64,000 nucleotides of DNA, taken from positions 181,982-245,981 of the forward strand of contig VZRR01013418.1 of the NCBI GenBank assembly GCA_013398015.1. Reading direction: 5' to 3'. Position numbers and translations under genes: made by a program. This document shows positions 53,001 through 63,662 of this stretch, in pieces. The first letter of the stretch is position 1. The number at the start of each line of letters is the position of its first letter. Below the pieces are notes generated by a model. That model saw only the letters and a list, made by a program, of their open reading frames with translations, had not been told where the DNA came from and ran no database searches. This DNA is from Oreocharis arfaki (Eukaryota > Chordata > Aves > Passeriformes > Paramythiidae).

Positions 53001-56000
53001 AGGAAAATGCGGACATGCTAGAACTAGTGTTAGAAAAATTGGAGCATTAGAATGCTTTTTGAGATAGCAGGCTCTGTTGATTTATCCGAGAAATATTGTA
53101 GTGTTATATTAATCTCCACTAGTATAAACAGAGCTTTTCTTGGAAAGAAAGCATCTTATTAGGCAAAGTTCAGAATAAGTAAGTAATATAATGATACTGT
53201 GAATTTTAGACTTAAATTTCACTTTAAATATAGGTTGAATGAGCACAAACCTTACCGGTTCTTGTTATAAAGACTGGCATGTTTTTGAAAGGAAGTTGTA
53301 GTTGTGAAGTACATATCTTAAGGAGATAACTAAAGCCTAAATTTCTTCTTCAGCACACAGGACATTTGGCTTGCAAATATTTTTTCTAAGAAATGAACCC
53401 TGATTTGGTTTTGTTTAAACAAACAGACTAAGATATGCCAGTGAAATTCCTTTCATCTGTAGAGTAACTATTTCTTTTCAGTGAGATAGCTGATCTTTTC
53501 CAAATTTATCTAATGATGAAACCCAATTCAACTATACAATGCTTGCTGAAATATGTATTTCCCCAAATCTTATGATATACTAATATTACTGAACTAATTC
53601 ACCTATCACCCTGAAATCTGTATGTGCTTTTTCTGTCTTGTTCTTCAGTTTGCTAAATTTTTACTTTTCTAATGTTGGTGAGAAGTGCAGGAATTTCTTT
53701 GTGTCCTATAAATCAAAAGGGATGACTTGAGTTGGAACATAGTTCTTTTTTTCTTACCAACCTTATTTTCTCTTGTCTGTATACTTGTTCTATTGTTGAC
53801 ATTAAACTGCGTGACATCTCATTTAAAATCCTTAATTGTAGATCCTAATTATCTTCTTAATACCTGTGTAGCGCTCTTGAACTGAGACCAATAATTTTAA
53901 CTGCTTCCCTCTGTTAAGCTGCAAGCTTGTTTTAAATGTGTGGTTCTCCTTCTATCCTGTTTTCTGTTGACACATCTGTTCTTATTTGCTTTTTAATGAC
54001 AATAACACTGTAATTCCTTTCTCACAGTATTTTGTATTCCTTGATTTCTTCCATTTTGGGCTGTTTTCACACTAGGGTGTTCTTTGTCCCCATGACGGTT
54101 AGAAGTAGACTAGAACATTGTTGCAAGCCTTAGGGTGAGAGACTTTTTTTTTCTCCTCTGGTGGGAGAAACATACCAAAATTCTGTCCATGCAACTGGCA
54201 TGATATGGTAAGTCTCATGGTTATCTTTGTAATTATTTTCTTCAGGCTGAAAAACAAGCCAGCAAACAAAAGCAACATCAACAAAAGTATAGTAACTGTT
54301 TTGTAACTGAGTCCAGGTTTTTTATCCCTGACATGCTAAAAAGACAAAAATTTTCACCTTCCTGCATGAAAATTGATGAGTAGCACTTTTATTCTTCTCT
54401 TGCTGTGGTCAGTTTTTCCAAAAACTGCGTAAGGGCCAAGGCCTTTTCAAATCCTTTCTTAGACATTTAGCAGACCTTTAAAACCTAGGCTGTTACTGTC
54501 CTTGTGCCCTCTGTGTGTCCTTCACATCTTACAGGGCTTTTGTCCTGAATGCGATGCTACAGTTTTTATAGGTACATTATACAAAAACAGGTGGATGGAG
54601 GGAGGGGGAGAGAAGAGTTTGAAAAGACAAGTTATGTGACCTCCTGTCATTTGTGGAATAGTGCAGCATTTGATACAGAAGGTGCACTACAGCACCATTC
54701 TCTCCTTGTGCACAAAACTTTTACTTGATTGTACAAGTCTCTCTGGCTGTTTAAGCACCCTTGGTGGGTCTCAGCACTGAGTATTTCTTTCTTAGCTTTT
54801 ACTTTTTAAGATGTTAGCTGTTTATGCCAGTTTCCAGGGATCTGCTTTATACAGTTCACCATTTTTTTTATAGACACAAACCACAGCCTCTCAATCCTAT
54901 TGTCATTCTCTTTCAGCATACCTAGGTAAATTCCCTCCAGCCCCACAGGTGATGTGAGCTCCCTGTACAGTCTGTTGCTGTTCTGCCACTCTTGGCTGTG
55001 CTGTGGCATATACAGAAGTCAGGGAGTAATTTTTGCTCTTGTTGCCTTGGGCTGGTGTATTAGTGAAGTGGCACCTGAGGAAATGGAACAGTAACAGGTG
55101 TATGAAATACCTGAGCAGGCTTCTGAAAGTCCCATGGATAGTATTTTACCTCACATATGCCATCTATTTTCTTTTTTTTTTATCTCCTATTGTCTAGCAA
55201 TGTACTTTAAGGGCTTCCTCACAAGTTGAATCTTGAAAGCATAATAGGAAGAATGTGCCAGAACTTTTTGTATTTGTAGTGAAAAGATGGTTCATTATTT
55301 CTTTTATTCATGGTTAGAAATAGGAGATGCACTTTTAAAGAAAAAATGTTTCAAATTTTAGAAACATACATTTAGAAGCTTGTAGTATTTGTGCTTTGAA
55401 ATTAATTCCTTCCTTTTCAGAATGTTTTCCAGTATTTTCTCTATATTTCTGAATACATGCTTTAGTGAGCATTTGGTATATTTTGGCAATACTGTGCTAT
55501 TCAAACTTGCTGTTAGTAATGCTGCTAGTACCAAATAGACAGCATCCACAGAAATCTTACTGAATGGGAGCTGTGCAACAGAGACAGAGAGGGCTGAAAA
55601 GCAGTGGCTCCTAGCCCAGATTCATCAATGGTACTAGAAGCATGAGGCAAAGGAAGGGAGCGGGATAAACATTGAATGTGGGGAGCTGAGTGCCAGAGTC
55701 ACTGGAAGCAGCTATTGATTCTAATTGTGCTTTGCCAGCCCTGTGAATACAGGCCTCAGGGGTGGCGTGGCCCAGGAGCTGGAGCCGCGGAGGAAGCTGA
55801 CATCAGCCTCCCTGGAGCTGGCACTGAACAGCAAACCCACTCATGGAGGCTGTGTGCCAGACAAGTAGGAAAAGAGTCTTGCAGCAAGGCTCTATCTTGC
55901 CTGCAGGTGTTTAGGTCTTTCTCTGCCAGAGGAACAATGCTTATTTTGGGGTTTTTCTCATGTTGGCTCTTTGAATTACTAAACTGAATGTTATTTTGAC

Positions 56001-56220
56001 TTCTTGATTCTCAGATGTATTGATGTGAAGGGCCGTTGCCTTTATCTGTATCTGAGTACTTTGTGCACTGAACTCCTTGTGGTGGTTTTGGCTAAACTAA
56101 TTATTTTTCCCATGGGAGACTTAATCTGGAGTCAAAGCTGGCAGAAGTCACCATTTTGCTAGCCTGTAAATATCTTCTGGACTTGTTTCCTTCTAATTTC
56201 CTAAGTGTAATAAATGTGGT
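47053..56220. other. Intronic DNA, no gene recognised
   Basis: This is AT-rich intron sequence containing the alternating purine-pyrimidine tract at 50326 and several T runs. Around 55560-55960 is a patch of higher GC with a 103-codon frame (55676-55987). I find no domain in it and cannot name it. No further CR1 copy was recognised. Confidence 0.55.
50326..50351. other. Alternating purine-pyrimidine tract, possible Z-DNA former
   Basis: Twenty-six consecutive bases alternate pyrimidine and purine using only TG, CG and CA steps. They include four CpG dinucleotides in otherwise CpG-poor intron. A perfect 14-base palindrome, CGTGTGCGCACACG, lies at 50332-50345. Such GT/GC alternation is the classical Z-DNA-prone sequence. 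Confidence 0.85.
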
Positions 56221-56266
56221 GTGGTGGTTTTTGGTTTTGTGTGTTTTTTTTCTTTTTTTTTTTTTT

Positions 56267-56281
56267 NNNNNNNNNNNNNNN
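56267..56281. other. Assembly gap (15 N) inside a poly-T tract
   Basis: Fifteen unknown bases are flanked by T homopolymers on both sides (roughly 56252-56266 and 56282-56297). The true length and any interruption of the tract are unknown. Open frames drawn across it are meaningless. Confidence 0.98.
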
Positions 56282-56467
56282 TTTTTTTTTTTTTTTTCTG
56301 GAACCTGGGTTCACTGAAGAAGGATTCCTGCTCTGTGCAGTTCTTAAATGTAGCATTATGGGACACATAACAGGTATTTTAGCTGGTGAGAAAAGGGAGA
56401 TGCTGTTGAGAAGAAAGTATTGAGCCAAAAAATGTGCTAGATAAAACAGTCCCTGCCCTCCTGGAAC

Positions 56468-56665
56468 TAGTTCTGCTCCTGGTTCTACTGCAGACCTCTA
56501 GCTATATGACATCACATAAGGTCTGACAGATCAAGCAACCTACTGAATGCATCTGGGATAATTAGTAAAAAATGTGCTAAGGAGCACATGGTCCATCCTG
56601 GCTTCTTGCCTTCACAGTTGTTCTGAGATATGCAAGATGCTGTGATAATAAATATGGTGCTGGGG
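56468..56665 (+). mobile_element. Probable ancient MIR/L2-like repeat
   Basis: The order of motifs resembles a MIR SINE or L2-type 3' region: a GTTCTACTGCAGACCTCTAG segment then CTATATGACATCACATAAGG (compare the MIR core TTACTAGCTGTGTGACCTTGG), then CTGGGATAATTAGTA, and finally TTCACAGTTGTTCTGAGATA with AATAAATATGGTGCTG (compare CA.AGGGTTGTTGTGAGGAT and ATAAATG). Divergence is high. This is my recollection of the consensus, not a search result. Confidence 0.4.
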
Positions 56666-59600
56666 GGTGTGATATCTGCCTTTTTCTCATGTCCTATAGT
56701 TAACGGGCTAAACTAGCACTCCACATTTGTACAGCAGAGTGCTCACACGGCTTATGATAGATCAGATGTCTGTGCAGGTCAGCAGAGATGAAAACCAGCA
56801 TCTGATAGGCAGGTGAGTATCCACATGCTGCTGAACAGCATGTCTGCATCCTGGATGAGAATTCCAGACTGGCTCAGGTTTCAGGTTGAAGAATTTTTCA
56901 GTACATAAGCATAATGTATTTTCCTGGTACAACTTATGCTTCCTTAGTTATGTTTTATGTTTTGGGGTAGTACTCTCATTAGATGTGTGTGTCTTAGTTA
57001 CTCTGTGTGTGCTGTCTGTGGCCCTCATTTATTTGAGGAAACTACAGTGTTTAGGAGTGGTAGATTTCCCATATGATGGCGGCTTTGTTGTTGTCTCATC
57101 CTTTTATTCCTGTGACAGTTCTCCATGTGACCAGCAATTTAAGGCTTCGTAGGATAATGACAGTCTCACTGACGTTAGACTGAAGGCCCTGTAGCAAAAT
57201 ACAAGTGGAAAAAAAATTCCTGCGCACGTTCCATGCTTTCTTTTTCCAGCACTGGAAAGAGGTTGGTGCAGAAGTATCAGATGACAACCTTGCCCCAGTT
57301 CTTTCAGTGAGACTTAGGATACAAATATGTGTTACAGAATCACTGGGGAGGTTTAGGGCAGATCAGTCAAATCCTCTGCTATTGGTCTTGTGCAGCAGCA
57401 GTGAAGGGGAGGTACTTGGTGAGCTCAAGTTTGCTGCAGAAGTGAGGTTGAGGCAAGGGGAGAGCTGTGATGTGGGCTCAACTGAGTTGGCTTGTTGAAG
57501 CGGAGTCTGAAAATAGTACAGCTACCGAATAGCAAAGACCTAGCCTAAAAGAGATAAAGAGCTGTCGTGTTGGATGAGAAGCAGATGTGTGTACTTGAGA
57601 TGCAGATAGAAGAATTGGAATAGAAAGTCTATTAAGAACTGCTTGGAATTAAAAAGAGTGAAATACTCAGTAGGAAAACAGCTAATGGCAGTGAGGAAAA
57701 AAAATCTAAATCTAGTACTGTAGGTTTTAAGTTTTGTTAGGAAGCACATACAGCCAGAAAAACTTGCTTCTGAGGTTGTCAAGTGCAATTCCATGTCCCT
57801 CTACGTATGTCCCTCTACGTATGTAGCTCTTCTTTGCCATTACAAACCAACCCCTCTGTAGGAATGGCAAGGCTAGCAGTAAAGTGAATGTTTTGCATTA
57901 TGGTAAGTCATATATAATCTGGAATTTTGTATGGGCAGAATTAAGTTTGCCGTTGAATAATGTTCAGGAAATACTGTCTTTCCTGCTTTGGTAACTGAAA
58001 TATTGTTTCTTGAATAGTTAATATAAATGAAAACTGACATTGTGCAGTTGCCTATTAGACTACTTCTAAAATTGGTGGTTTGTAAGTTACATAAATGATA
58101 ATATCCCTGTGTTGTAGCAGTGAAATTGTATTTCAATAAAATATAAAGATAATTATAAGTTCAGGAAACTGCTTCAACTTTAATGGATTCTTTGTTACTA
58201 ATCAGCTTTGGTTTTAGTATATTAGCTTTTATTGTATAGGCCATACTAGAGCTAAAATGTTGAATGTAAAACAAGGGCTGAGTTTTCTTTATCCAGTTTT
58301 TCAGGTCAACCTTGGTCTGAAAAGATTTGTGAGGAAACTTCATTCCTTGCCCGTGGACACCTGCTGTTCTCGGAGTCACTCATCTTACCTACCATGTATT
58401 AATTACTATGTTCTTTAGAATATAGATTTCTGTTCGAGTGATGGCAGCATCTACAGAAAACATTGTAGAGGAAAGATCAGTTAAATACTGTAACAAGTGT
58501 GCTACAGAGGAAAGAAAAGTAATAGGATCATAGGTTCTATATATATTGAAAGATGAAAACTTCTGCTTCGTAACTACATTGCCATGTATGGGTTAGGTTC
58601 TTTGTTGTTTGATTTTTTTTTTCCATTGAGCTTTTTTCTCTTTTAGCGTACTTAAATGTATATTTTCAAAACTTATGTAATAACTCCTTTTTAAGAATGA
58701 GAGAATACGTATAGAAAAATATTGAAGTTCAAAAAGAAGAAGTGAAAGTGTTCAAGGCAGAACTTTTTTTCCCTTTCTGTTTTATAATATATTTTCTTAT
58801 TAAGCTGCTGTTTTTGTTCTTTTTGTAGGGTTGTCAGGTTTTCAGATGACACAGACGATTTTTTTTTTACAGTAAGACCTTTTCAGGAAAAAAAATTATT
58901 AGTCTTAAAGGGCATAAATAATTGTAGCTTAAGTTCTTAGAAACACTTCATCACTATGACCCTGAATGAGCATAATGCTTAAACGTGCATAATTTTAAGG
59001 CATGGATATTAAACTCATTGAAATCCATCATCCATGGCTATTAGAAGTGCTTTGTGTCTTTCAAAGAGACACTTGAAAAAATACTGACATTTCACATAGT
59101 TTTAAGTAGAGCAGTAAGGATGAATTTTCTGTTTAAGATGTATGAATACCTTTAGCTGGAAAATGTTGAGAAAGTGGTACGGTTACTGTTTCAAATCTGT
59201 TACTTTATTCTGTGTGCTTTTACAACTTGCCCTTTAGCATGCTCGGGACAAAGCCAAGGAAACCCCTGAAGAAATTCAGAAGACACAGTCTCTGTCCTGA
59301 GATCCTGAGGCACTGCCTTTTGCATTTATAGATGGTTAAAGTCTACTTTACCTAGAGATGCTGTGATGCTACCCAGCCTTCGCTGTAAACTGTGTGTTCC
59401 TTCATTCTGTTTTTATATTAAAATTTTGAAAATGAGGCTTTGTACCTTATATAATGATCTTGATTACATTCTGCAGAGGATATTGAACATTATTATAGTC
59501 AAACTTACTGACTGAAGATCAGGAAAGGTCTGAATATAACAGGAAGCCAGGTTCTTATGCAGAAGGTTAAAGAGCTTTAGGAATATTTGTAAAATTGTGA

Positions 59601-59974
59601 AGCTATAATTTATTGAAGCAATTTCTTTACTTAATCTGACAATTGAATAACAATTTTAATTGTTTGTAGAGGCACATAGGGATTTTGTTTAACATATCCA
59701 GTAGTGGATTTTGTTTAATAACCAGCTGATTTGAAGAAATAATTCTTTAGTAAAATCAGTATAGGTATATATGGTTTATGGGTATTTATATTTTGGATTT
59801 AAGATAGAAAATTCCACACAAACCATAATCCATTCAAATCATAGTACAATTAAAAGGAACAAAACCACAGACACAAACTACAAAGACAGTAGAGAGGTAG
59901 GCATACTGGGGAGAAGAATACAGAACAGAATAGTGTTGTGTTGTGTATATATCCATAATGCTGCTTCTTCTTGA
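56666..59974. other. Intronic DNA, no gene recognised
   Basis: This stretch is slightly more GC-rich to about 57500 and AT-rich afterwards. It contains a short 14-bp tandem repeat at 57793. A 97-codon frame at 57205-57498 has no recognisable domain. Confidence 0.55.
57793..57824. repeat. 14-bp tandem repeat, just over two copies
   Basis: ATGTCCCTCTACGT occurs at 57793-57806 and again, identically, at 57807-57820, followed by a partial ATGT. It is a small slippage-type duplication. Confidence 0.9.
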
Positions 59975-60055
59975 ATGCCCTGCACAATTCTAGTAGCCAA
60001 GAAAAAATAGACTTGGAAAAGATTCATAGAAGGGTAACAAGAAAGGTACGGTGTG
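59975..60055 (+). mobile_element. Possible ancient CR1-like LINE fragment
   Basis: The sequence TGCACAATTCTAGTAGCCAA, followed by a run containing AGACTTGGAAAAGATTCATA and AGGGTAACAAG, resembles a conserved block near the end of CR1/L3-type ORF2. In the larger element the equivalent block reads CATCCAGTTCTGGAGCGCTC...GTCCAGAGAAGGGGTG. The match is short and diverged. Confidence 0.45.
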
Positions 60056-62180
60056 GAGATTAACAGCAGGTCAGCAAGCCTGTCTGAGTCTGAACCTGAC
60101 ATTGATCTCAGCACAATCCGTGTCTACCCCTGAGAAACTTAATCAAGAGAAGCAAAAAATTCAAAACAATAGAGGGAATAAGCAGCAACACAGCTGCAGC
60201 TAGCTTTTGTTTACATGCTTGAGATGCCTATGTTGTAGATAACTAATAATAGTATGGTGTAGTTAAAATAGTCAATGAATATATTGTAGTAGTTAAGCAA
60301 CCGACAGACAATTAGCATGAATGATAAAGTTACAAAAGTGTGTATATATGACAATAGCTTTTAAAATAAATGCTTTTCTGCCTACACTTTATGCTAGAAT
60401 TAGTGTGTGTCGTGTTCACCTCAACTGCAACAGTACAGAGTTGCTTTGTAGACAGAAGTAAGTCAGCAAGACTTCTAGCAATGCCTGAGGGATATTATAT
60501 TTGGGATCTGTGAAGTTGTCTACAATGCAGAGATGAACAAGAATTGATTTATCTTCTGAATGGTTTGAGGCCAACATGTAATTTATACAAGCCCCATTTG
60601 TACATTCTTCCTTAAGCAAAATGCAGGATGCTTTGCCTTAGAAGGGGTATCTTTCACACTCAAGATGACTTCTCTTTTGTTCTAATAGCTTTATGTTCTA
60701 GATATTCTAATTTTTCACCATTTTAATAATAGCAACCCTACTTTCTGCATGGATTCATTGTAGATGAACGTTGTTGATTTAGTAGAAATGGAAAGAGAAT
60801 CTACCACTTTGATTTTTTTTTCAAGAATTTTATGTTTTGCCACTGTGGTGTGATTCATGGAACAGCATTGCTTTACAGCTGGTTCAAACCTGTTCAGAAC
60901 ACCACTGTAAGAATAACATAGTGACTATTAGGAGGAATATTTGAAAAATACTATCATAATTGTATTTTCTGCTTATTTCTTGTGTGATTAAAAAAAATTG
61001 ATATACCTGTGTGTATTTTATTAGTTCAAAAATATAGTAATTAGAAAGGCAAATCACATATACTGATTTGCAGATTGTTAATCTGTGCCTCACCAGAGTA
61101 AAGGAACGGGTAAGTATTGGTACAAAAATACGGTTCTATTTTGCATTTACAGATTCTGCTCATTTCTTTCTTTCTCTTTCAAAGCACTCATTTTCATAAC
61201 AAAATTTTTACCAATAAAACATAATTGGTTGAATATGGTTTAAGCTGCAACCACTTCTTTCTTTTCTTTTCTTTTGGGGTAAAAACCCAATGAGTGTTCT
61301 GTACCTGCGAAGACATATTTGATGCTTGATCATTTTTAACTTCTGACTGCGTGGCTTTGACAACTGTATGAGATTCACATTTTCTCAGTAGTTAAATTTT
61401 GTATAAATTGAGGGTTTTTTTACAGTGATCTTCTAGAAAGTGGGATGGAACTGCTGGATTTGACAGTACACCCACTGCTTTTTGTTAAGTTTAATTTATG
61501 CAGACTTTAAAATGTTTGGTACAGTCTTTTAAATATTTTGTTCTAGAGAATAGTTAGTTAGATTAAGACATAATAATAGATAATTCCAGCCATTTTTCTG
61601 CGCCACCTGTTTTCTGAGATGTGCAGATCAATCTGTTGTTTTGGCTATGAATTTGTAATTTATTACCAAATTTCTCACAATCTAGAAAGCAATTTATTTA
61701 ATTCAAGTTTTTCTTTCTTGGAATTGAAGCCTAATACAGCTGATGACATAATTAGGAAGATATTTTATGTTTATGAAGATGATTTGTAGAAAATAGAGCT
61801 CATTAGACTGACTTAATGAAAGGTCTTGCTAATGCAGTTAAAACCACATAGCAAATTACTTTTCTAAAATTCACATATTCTTTAAAATAGCTGTGCTTTA
61901 TTGATGATGACTTTGAAGCTTTACTTTTGAAAAATTATTCATTGAAAATGTAATTAAGTTTTTCAATATCTTAGAAGTTAAAGTACAGGAAAACAACTGT
62001 AACATTTTAAAAACAGCATTAGAGCCATTACCTAGGTGAGTACTTTAAGACATTTTCTGTTTTAAATGCTAGTAAGTAACATTTTTGAATACCATTTTTA
62101 CTTTATGAGTGATACAAGTGACTTCTGAATTATATTGTTTTATTCTGTATAAGTAATTTGTCCCATTATGATAACTGTAA
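60056..62180. other. Intronic DNA up to the microexon
   Basis: This is AT-rich intron with a pyrimidine-rich TTTTC-type tract near 61255-61275. No gene or repeat was recognised. The last ~50 bases before 62228 form the pyrimidine tract described with the microexon. Confidence 0.55.
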
Positions 62181-62227
62181 TCTTTTTCTCTCCTTTTTTA
62201 TTTTATTTTGCTGCTTGCCTTTTCTAG

Positions 62228-62236
62228 GAAGTAGAG
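62228..62236 (+). CDS. SPOCK3: SPOCK3 9-nt microexon encoding Glu-Val-Glu
   Basis: The nine bases GAAGTAGAG lie between ...TTTTCTAG and GTTGGT. They read Glu-Val-Glu in phase 0, which supplies the EVE expected between NKFRD (exon at 248-424) and DDYFR (exon at 62328) in testican-3. Inclusion gives RDEVEDDYFR. Skipping gives RDDDYFR, the form seen in SPOCK1, so either product stays in frame. Upstream is a long pyrimidine tract (62181-62225) carrying three TGC triplets at 62209-62218, 10 to 19 bases before the exon. This layout is described for neural microexons controlled by SRRM4/nSR100. The donor GTTGGT is weak at +3 and +4, which fits regulated inclusion. A second donor four bases on (GTATGC at 62241) would give a frame-breaking 13-nt exon and is disfavoured. 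Confidence 0.85.
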
Positions 62237-62327
62237 GTTGGTATGCTTCTTCTGTCTTTTATGATACTGTAAGCTTTTCATCTATTCCTTATGTTATGCT
62301 AAATTTAGGTTGTTTCTCCCCTTCCAG
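62237..62327 (+). other. SPOCK3: 91-nt intron between the microexon and the next SPOCK3 exon
   Basis: The intron runs from GTTGGT to ...CTCCCCTTCCAG with a good pyrimidine tract just before the acceptor. Its length is near the lower limit for vertebrate introns. The microexon is therefore tightly coupled to the following 46-nt exon and separated from the preceding one by more than 60 kb. Confidence 0.82.
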
Positions 62328-62373
62328 GATGATTATTTTCGTGCATGGAGTCCGGGTAAACCATTTGATCAAG
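62328..62373 (+). CDS. SPOCK3: SPOCK3 third coding exon (46 nt)
   Basis: The exon reads DDYFRAWSPGKPFDQ plus the first base of the next codon (phase 1). It is flanked by a CTTCCAG acceptor and a GGTAAGA donor. DDYFR.W.P.KPFDQ is the signature of the testican N-terminal region, shared by SPOCK1 and SPOCK3. The next residues in the family (Ala-Leu-Asp-Pro) begin with a GCN codon, consistent with the trailing G. Alanine at position 6 replaces the threonine I recall in human testican-3, a conservative difference. The exon joins in phase 0 either to the 9-nt microexon or directly to the first coding exon. The remaining exons, including the follistatin-like and calcium-binding domains, are outside the window. 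Confidence 0.94.
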
Positions 62374-63327
62374 GTAAGATTCCTCTGCTAGTTACTTGTG
62401 TGGGACACAATTTAAGTAATTAGATTTGTGCTCCTGTTCTAGAATAATTGAAGAAATCTGTTAATTTGTGTAGTTTTCTCTGTCTTCAAATAATTGATTT
62501 AAAGAGGACCAGAAATTCAGCCTAATCATCATTTTGTATCTGTGATTTTTTCAAACATTTATTGATTAGAGAAAGAGATGGGGCATTAGAAACCTCCAAA
62601 GTAGGTTAAAGTTTCCCTCGGATAAACATGAGGTTTGGAAGATTTTGTTTTATTTATATATTTAAGTTAAGAACTGATGCGTTTTCAGTAGGACATCTGG
62701 TAAAAAACAGGCACGGAATCGAATATTTGTCTTTTGCAGTCAAGAAAAAAAATATTAAGATTTTGAGTGTCTCTTTATATCCGTCGGATAAAAGATGATC
62801 TAGAAAACCAATTTTGGGAGTCTGTCATGTTCAAGTGATCTATCTTGAGGCAAAATGCAGCTGAAGCTTTGGGAATGCTGCAGCACAACAGTTTTGGGCT
62901 GAGAATAATATGGGCAAATGCAGCAAATATTCCCCTTACACATTCCCTCCCCAGGCATTGGAACTTAATATTTACTGTCAATGTAATCCCCTTCATGTAT
63001 GTTGTTTCCAAGTAAATTGCTGCCGTTTTAAAACTGCTGAGAATCTTGATACTTTTTTTTAATTGCTATGAGAAATGCTTCAGGGACTTGTCTTTTCTGA
63101 TAGTACGAGTTGCACAAATGCAATGAAGAAACAGTACAGGGTCTTGCAAACAATACACCAAGATAAAAATATGTTGCAAAGGTAGTGTTTATTCAATTTA
63201 AAGAACTTTGCCCTCAATGGATACTGACTTGTAAGGGATATTATTTTGTTGTAATATTTGAAAAATCTGTAGTTCAAGGAGTTGGTAGTTGTGCTTATTA
63301 TAAAAAAAATAGTGTCTTAAGTTTAAG
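62374..63327 (+). other. SPOCK3: Start of the next SPOCK3 intron
   Basis: The intron begins at GTAAGA after the 46-nt exon. It is AT-rich, and no further SPOCK3 exon (expected to start ...Leu-Asp-Pro-Ala-Lys-Asp-Pro-Cys) is visible before the right edge of the window. Confidence 0.75.
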
Positions 63328-63662
63328 CCTTCCAGTCCCTAAAGGGGCCTGCATGAAAGCTGGTGAGAAGGGACTTTTTACAAGGACATGTGATATGACA
63401 AGATGTAATAACCTTAAGCAGGAGGAAGCTAGGTTTAAATTAGATATTAGGAAGAAATTCCTTACCATAAGATGAGGTGAGACACTGGAACAAGTTGCCC
63501 AGAGGGACTGTAAACTTCCAGTCCCTGGGGGTGATCAGGACTGGATGGGGATCTGAGTAACACGGTCTAGTGGAAGGTTCACTGCCAGCGGTGAACAGGG
63601 GCATTGGAATGATGATTTTTAAGCTCTCTTCCGAACTTAACTATTTTATGATTCTATGAATA
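63328..63662 (+). mobile_element. CR1 3'-end copy, about 335 bp, with candidate target-site duplication
   Basis: The copy runs from CTTCCAGTCCCTAAAGGGGC to the terminal ATTTTATGATTCTATGAA. Landmarks are AGATATTAGGAAGAAATTCC, AACAAGTTGCCCAGAGGGAC and GGTCTAGTGGAAGGTTC, all in consensus order. It encodes the C-terminal LDIRKKFLTIR block of CR1 ORF2 before decay. AATAGTGTCTTAA at 63308-63320 and AATAGTGTTTTAA at 63659-63671 flank it and differ at one base. Confidence 0.92.

Larger units (their letters stand above)
425..62227 (+). other. SPOCK3: Giant first coding intron of SPOCK3 (about 61.8 kb)
   Basis: The intron starts with GTAAGT at 425 and ends with ...CCTTTTCTAG at 62227, just before the 9-nt exon. 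After the CpG island it is AT-rich with frequent homopolymer T and A runs. Apart from the repeats listed separately, I recognise no further coding exon of SPOCK3 and no other gene. Very long early introns are usual in the SPOCK genes. Both boundaries follow from reading-frame continuity and from similarity of the joined peptide to testican-3. Confidence 0.85.

Noticed and set aside
56201..56428. Open frames running through the poly-T and N gap
   Set aside because: They are homopolymer translation across unknown bases and carry no information.
57325..57385. CAGAATCACTGGGGAGG-like stretch resembling the reverse CR1 tail
   Set aside because: The match is limited to a short segment and does not continue into the next conserved CR1 blocks.
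57205..57498. 97-codon frame preceded by a CTTTTTCCAG acceptor-like site
   Set aside because: It shows no similarity to SPOCK3 or another family I know, and a single acceptor-like sequence is common in T-rich introns.
1181..62000. Many AATAAA hexamers as polyadenylation signals or gene ends
   Set aside because: They are frequent by chance in AT-rich intron DNA and none ends a supported gene.
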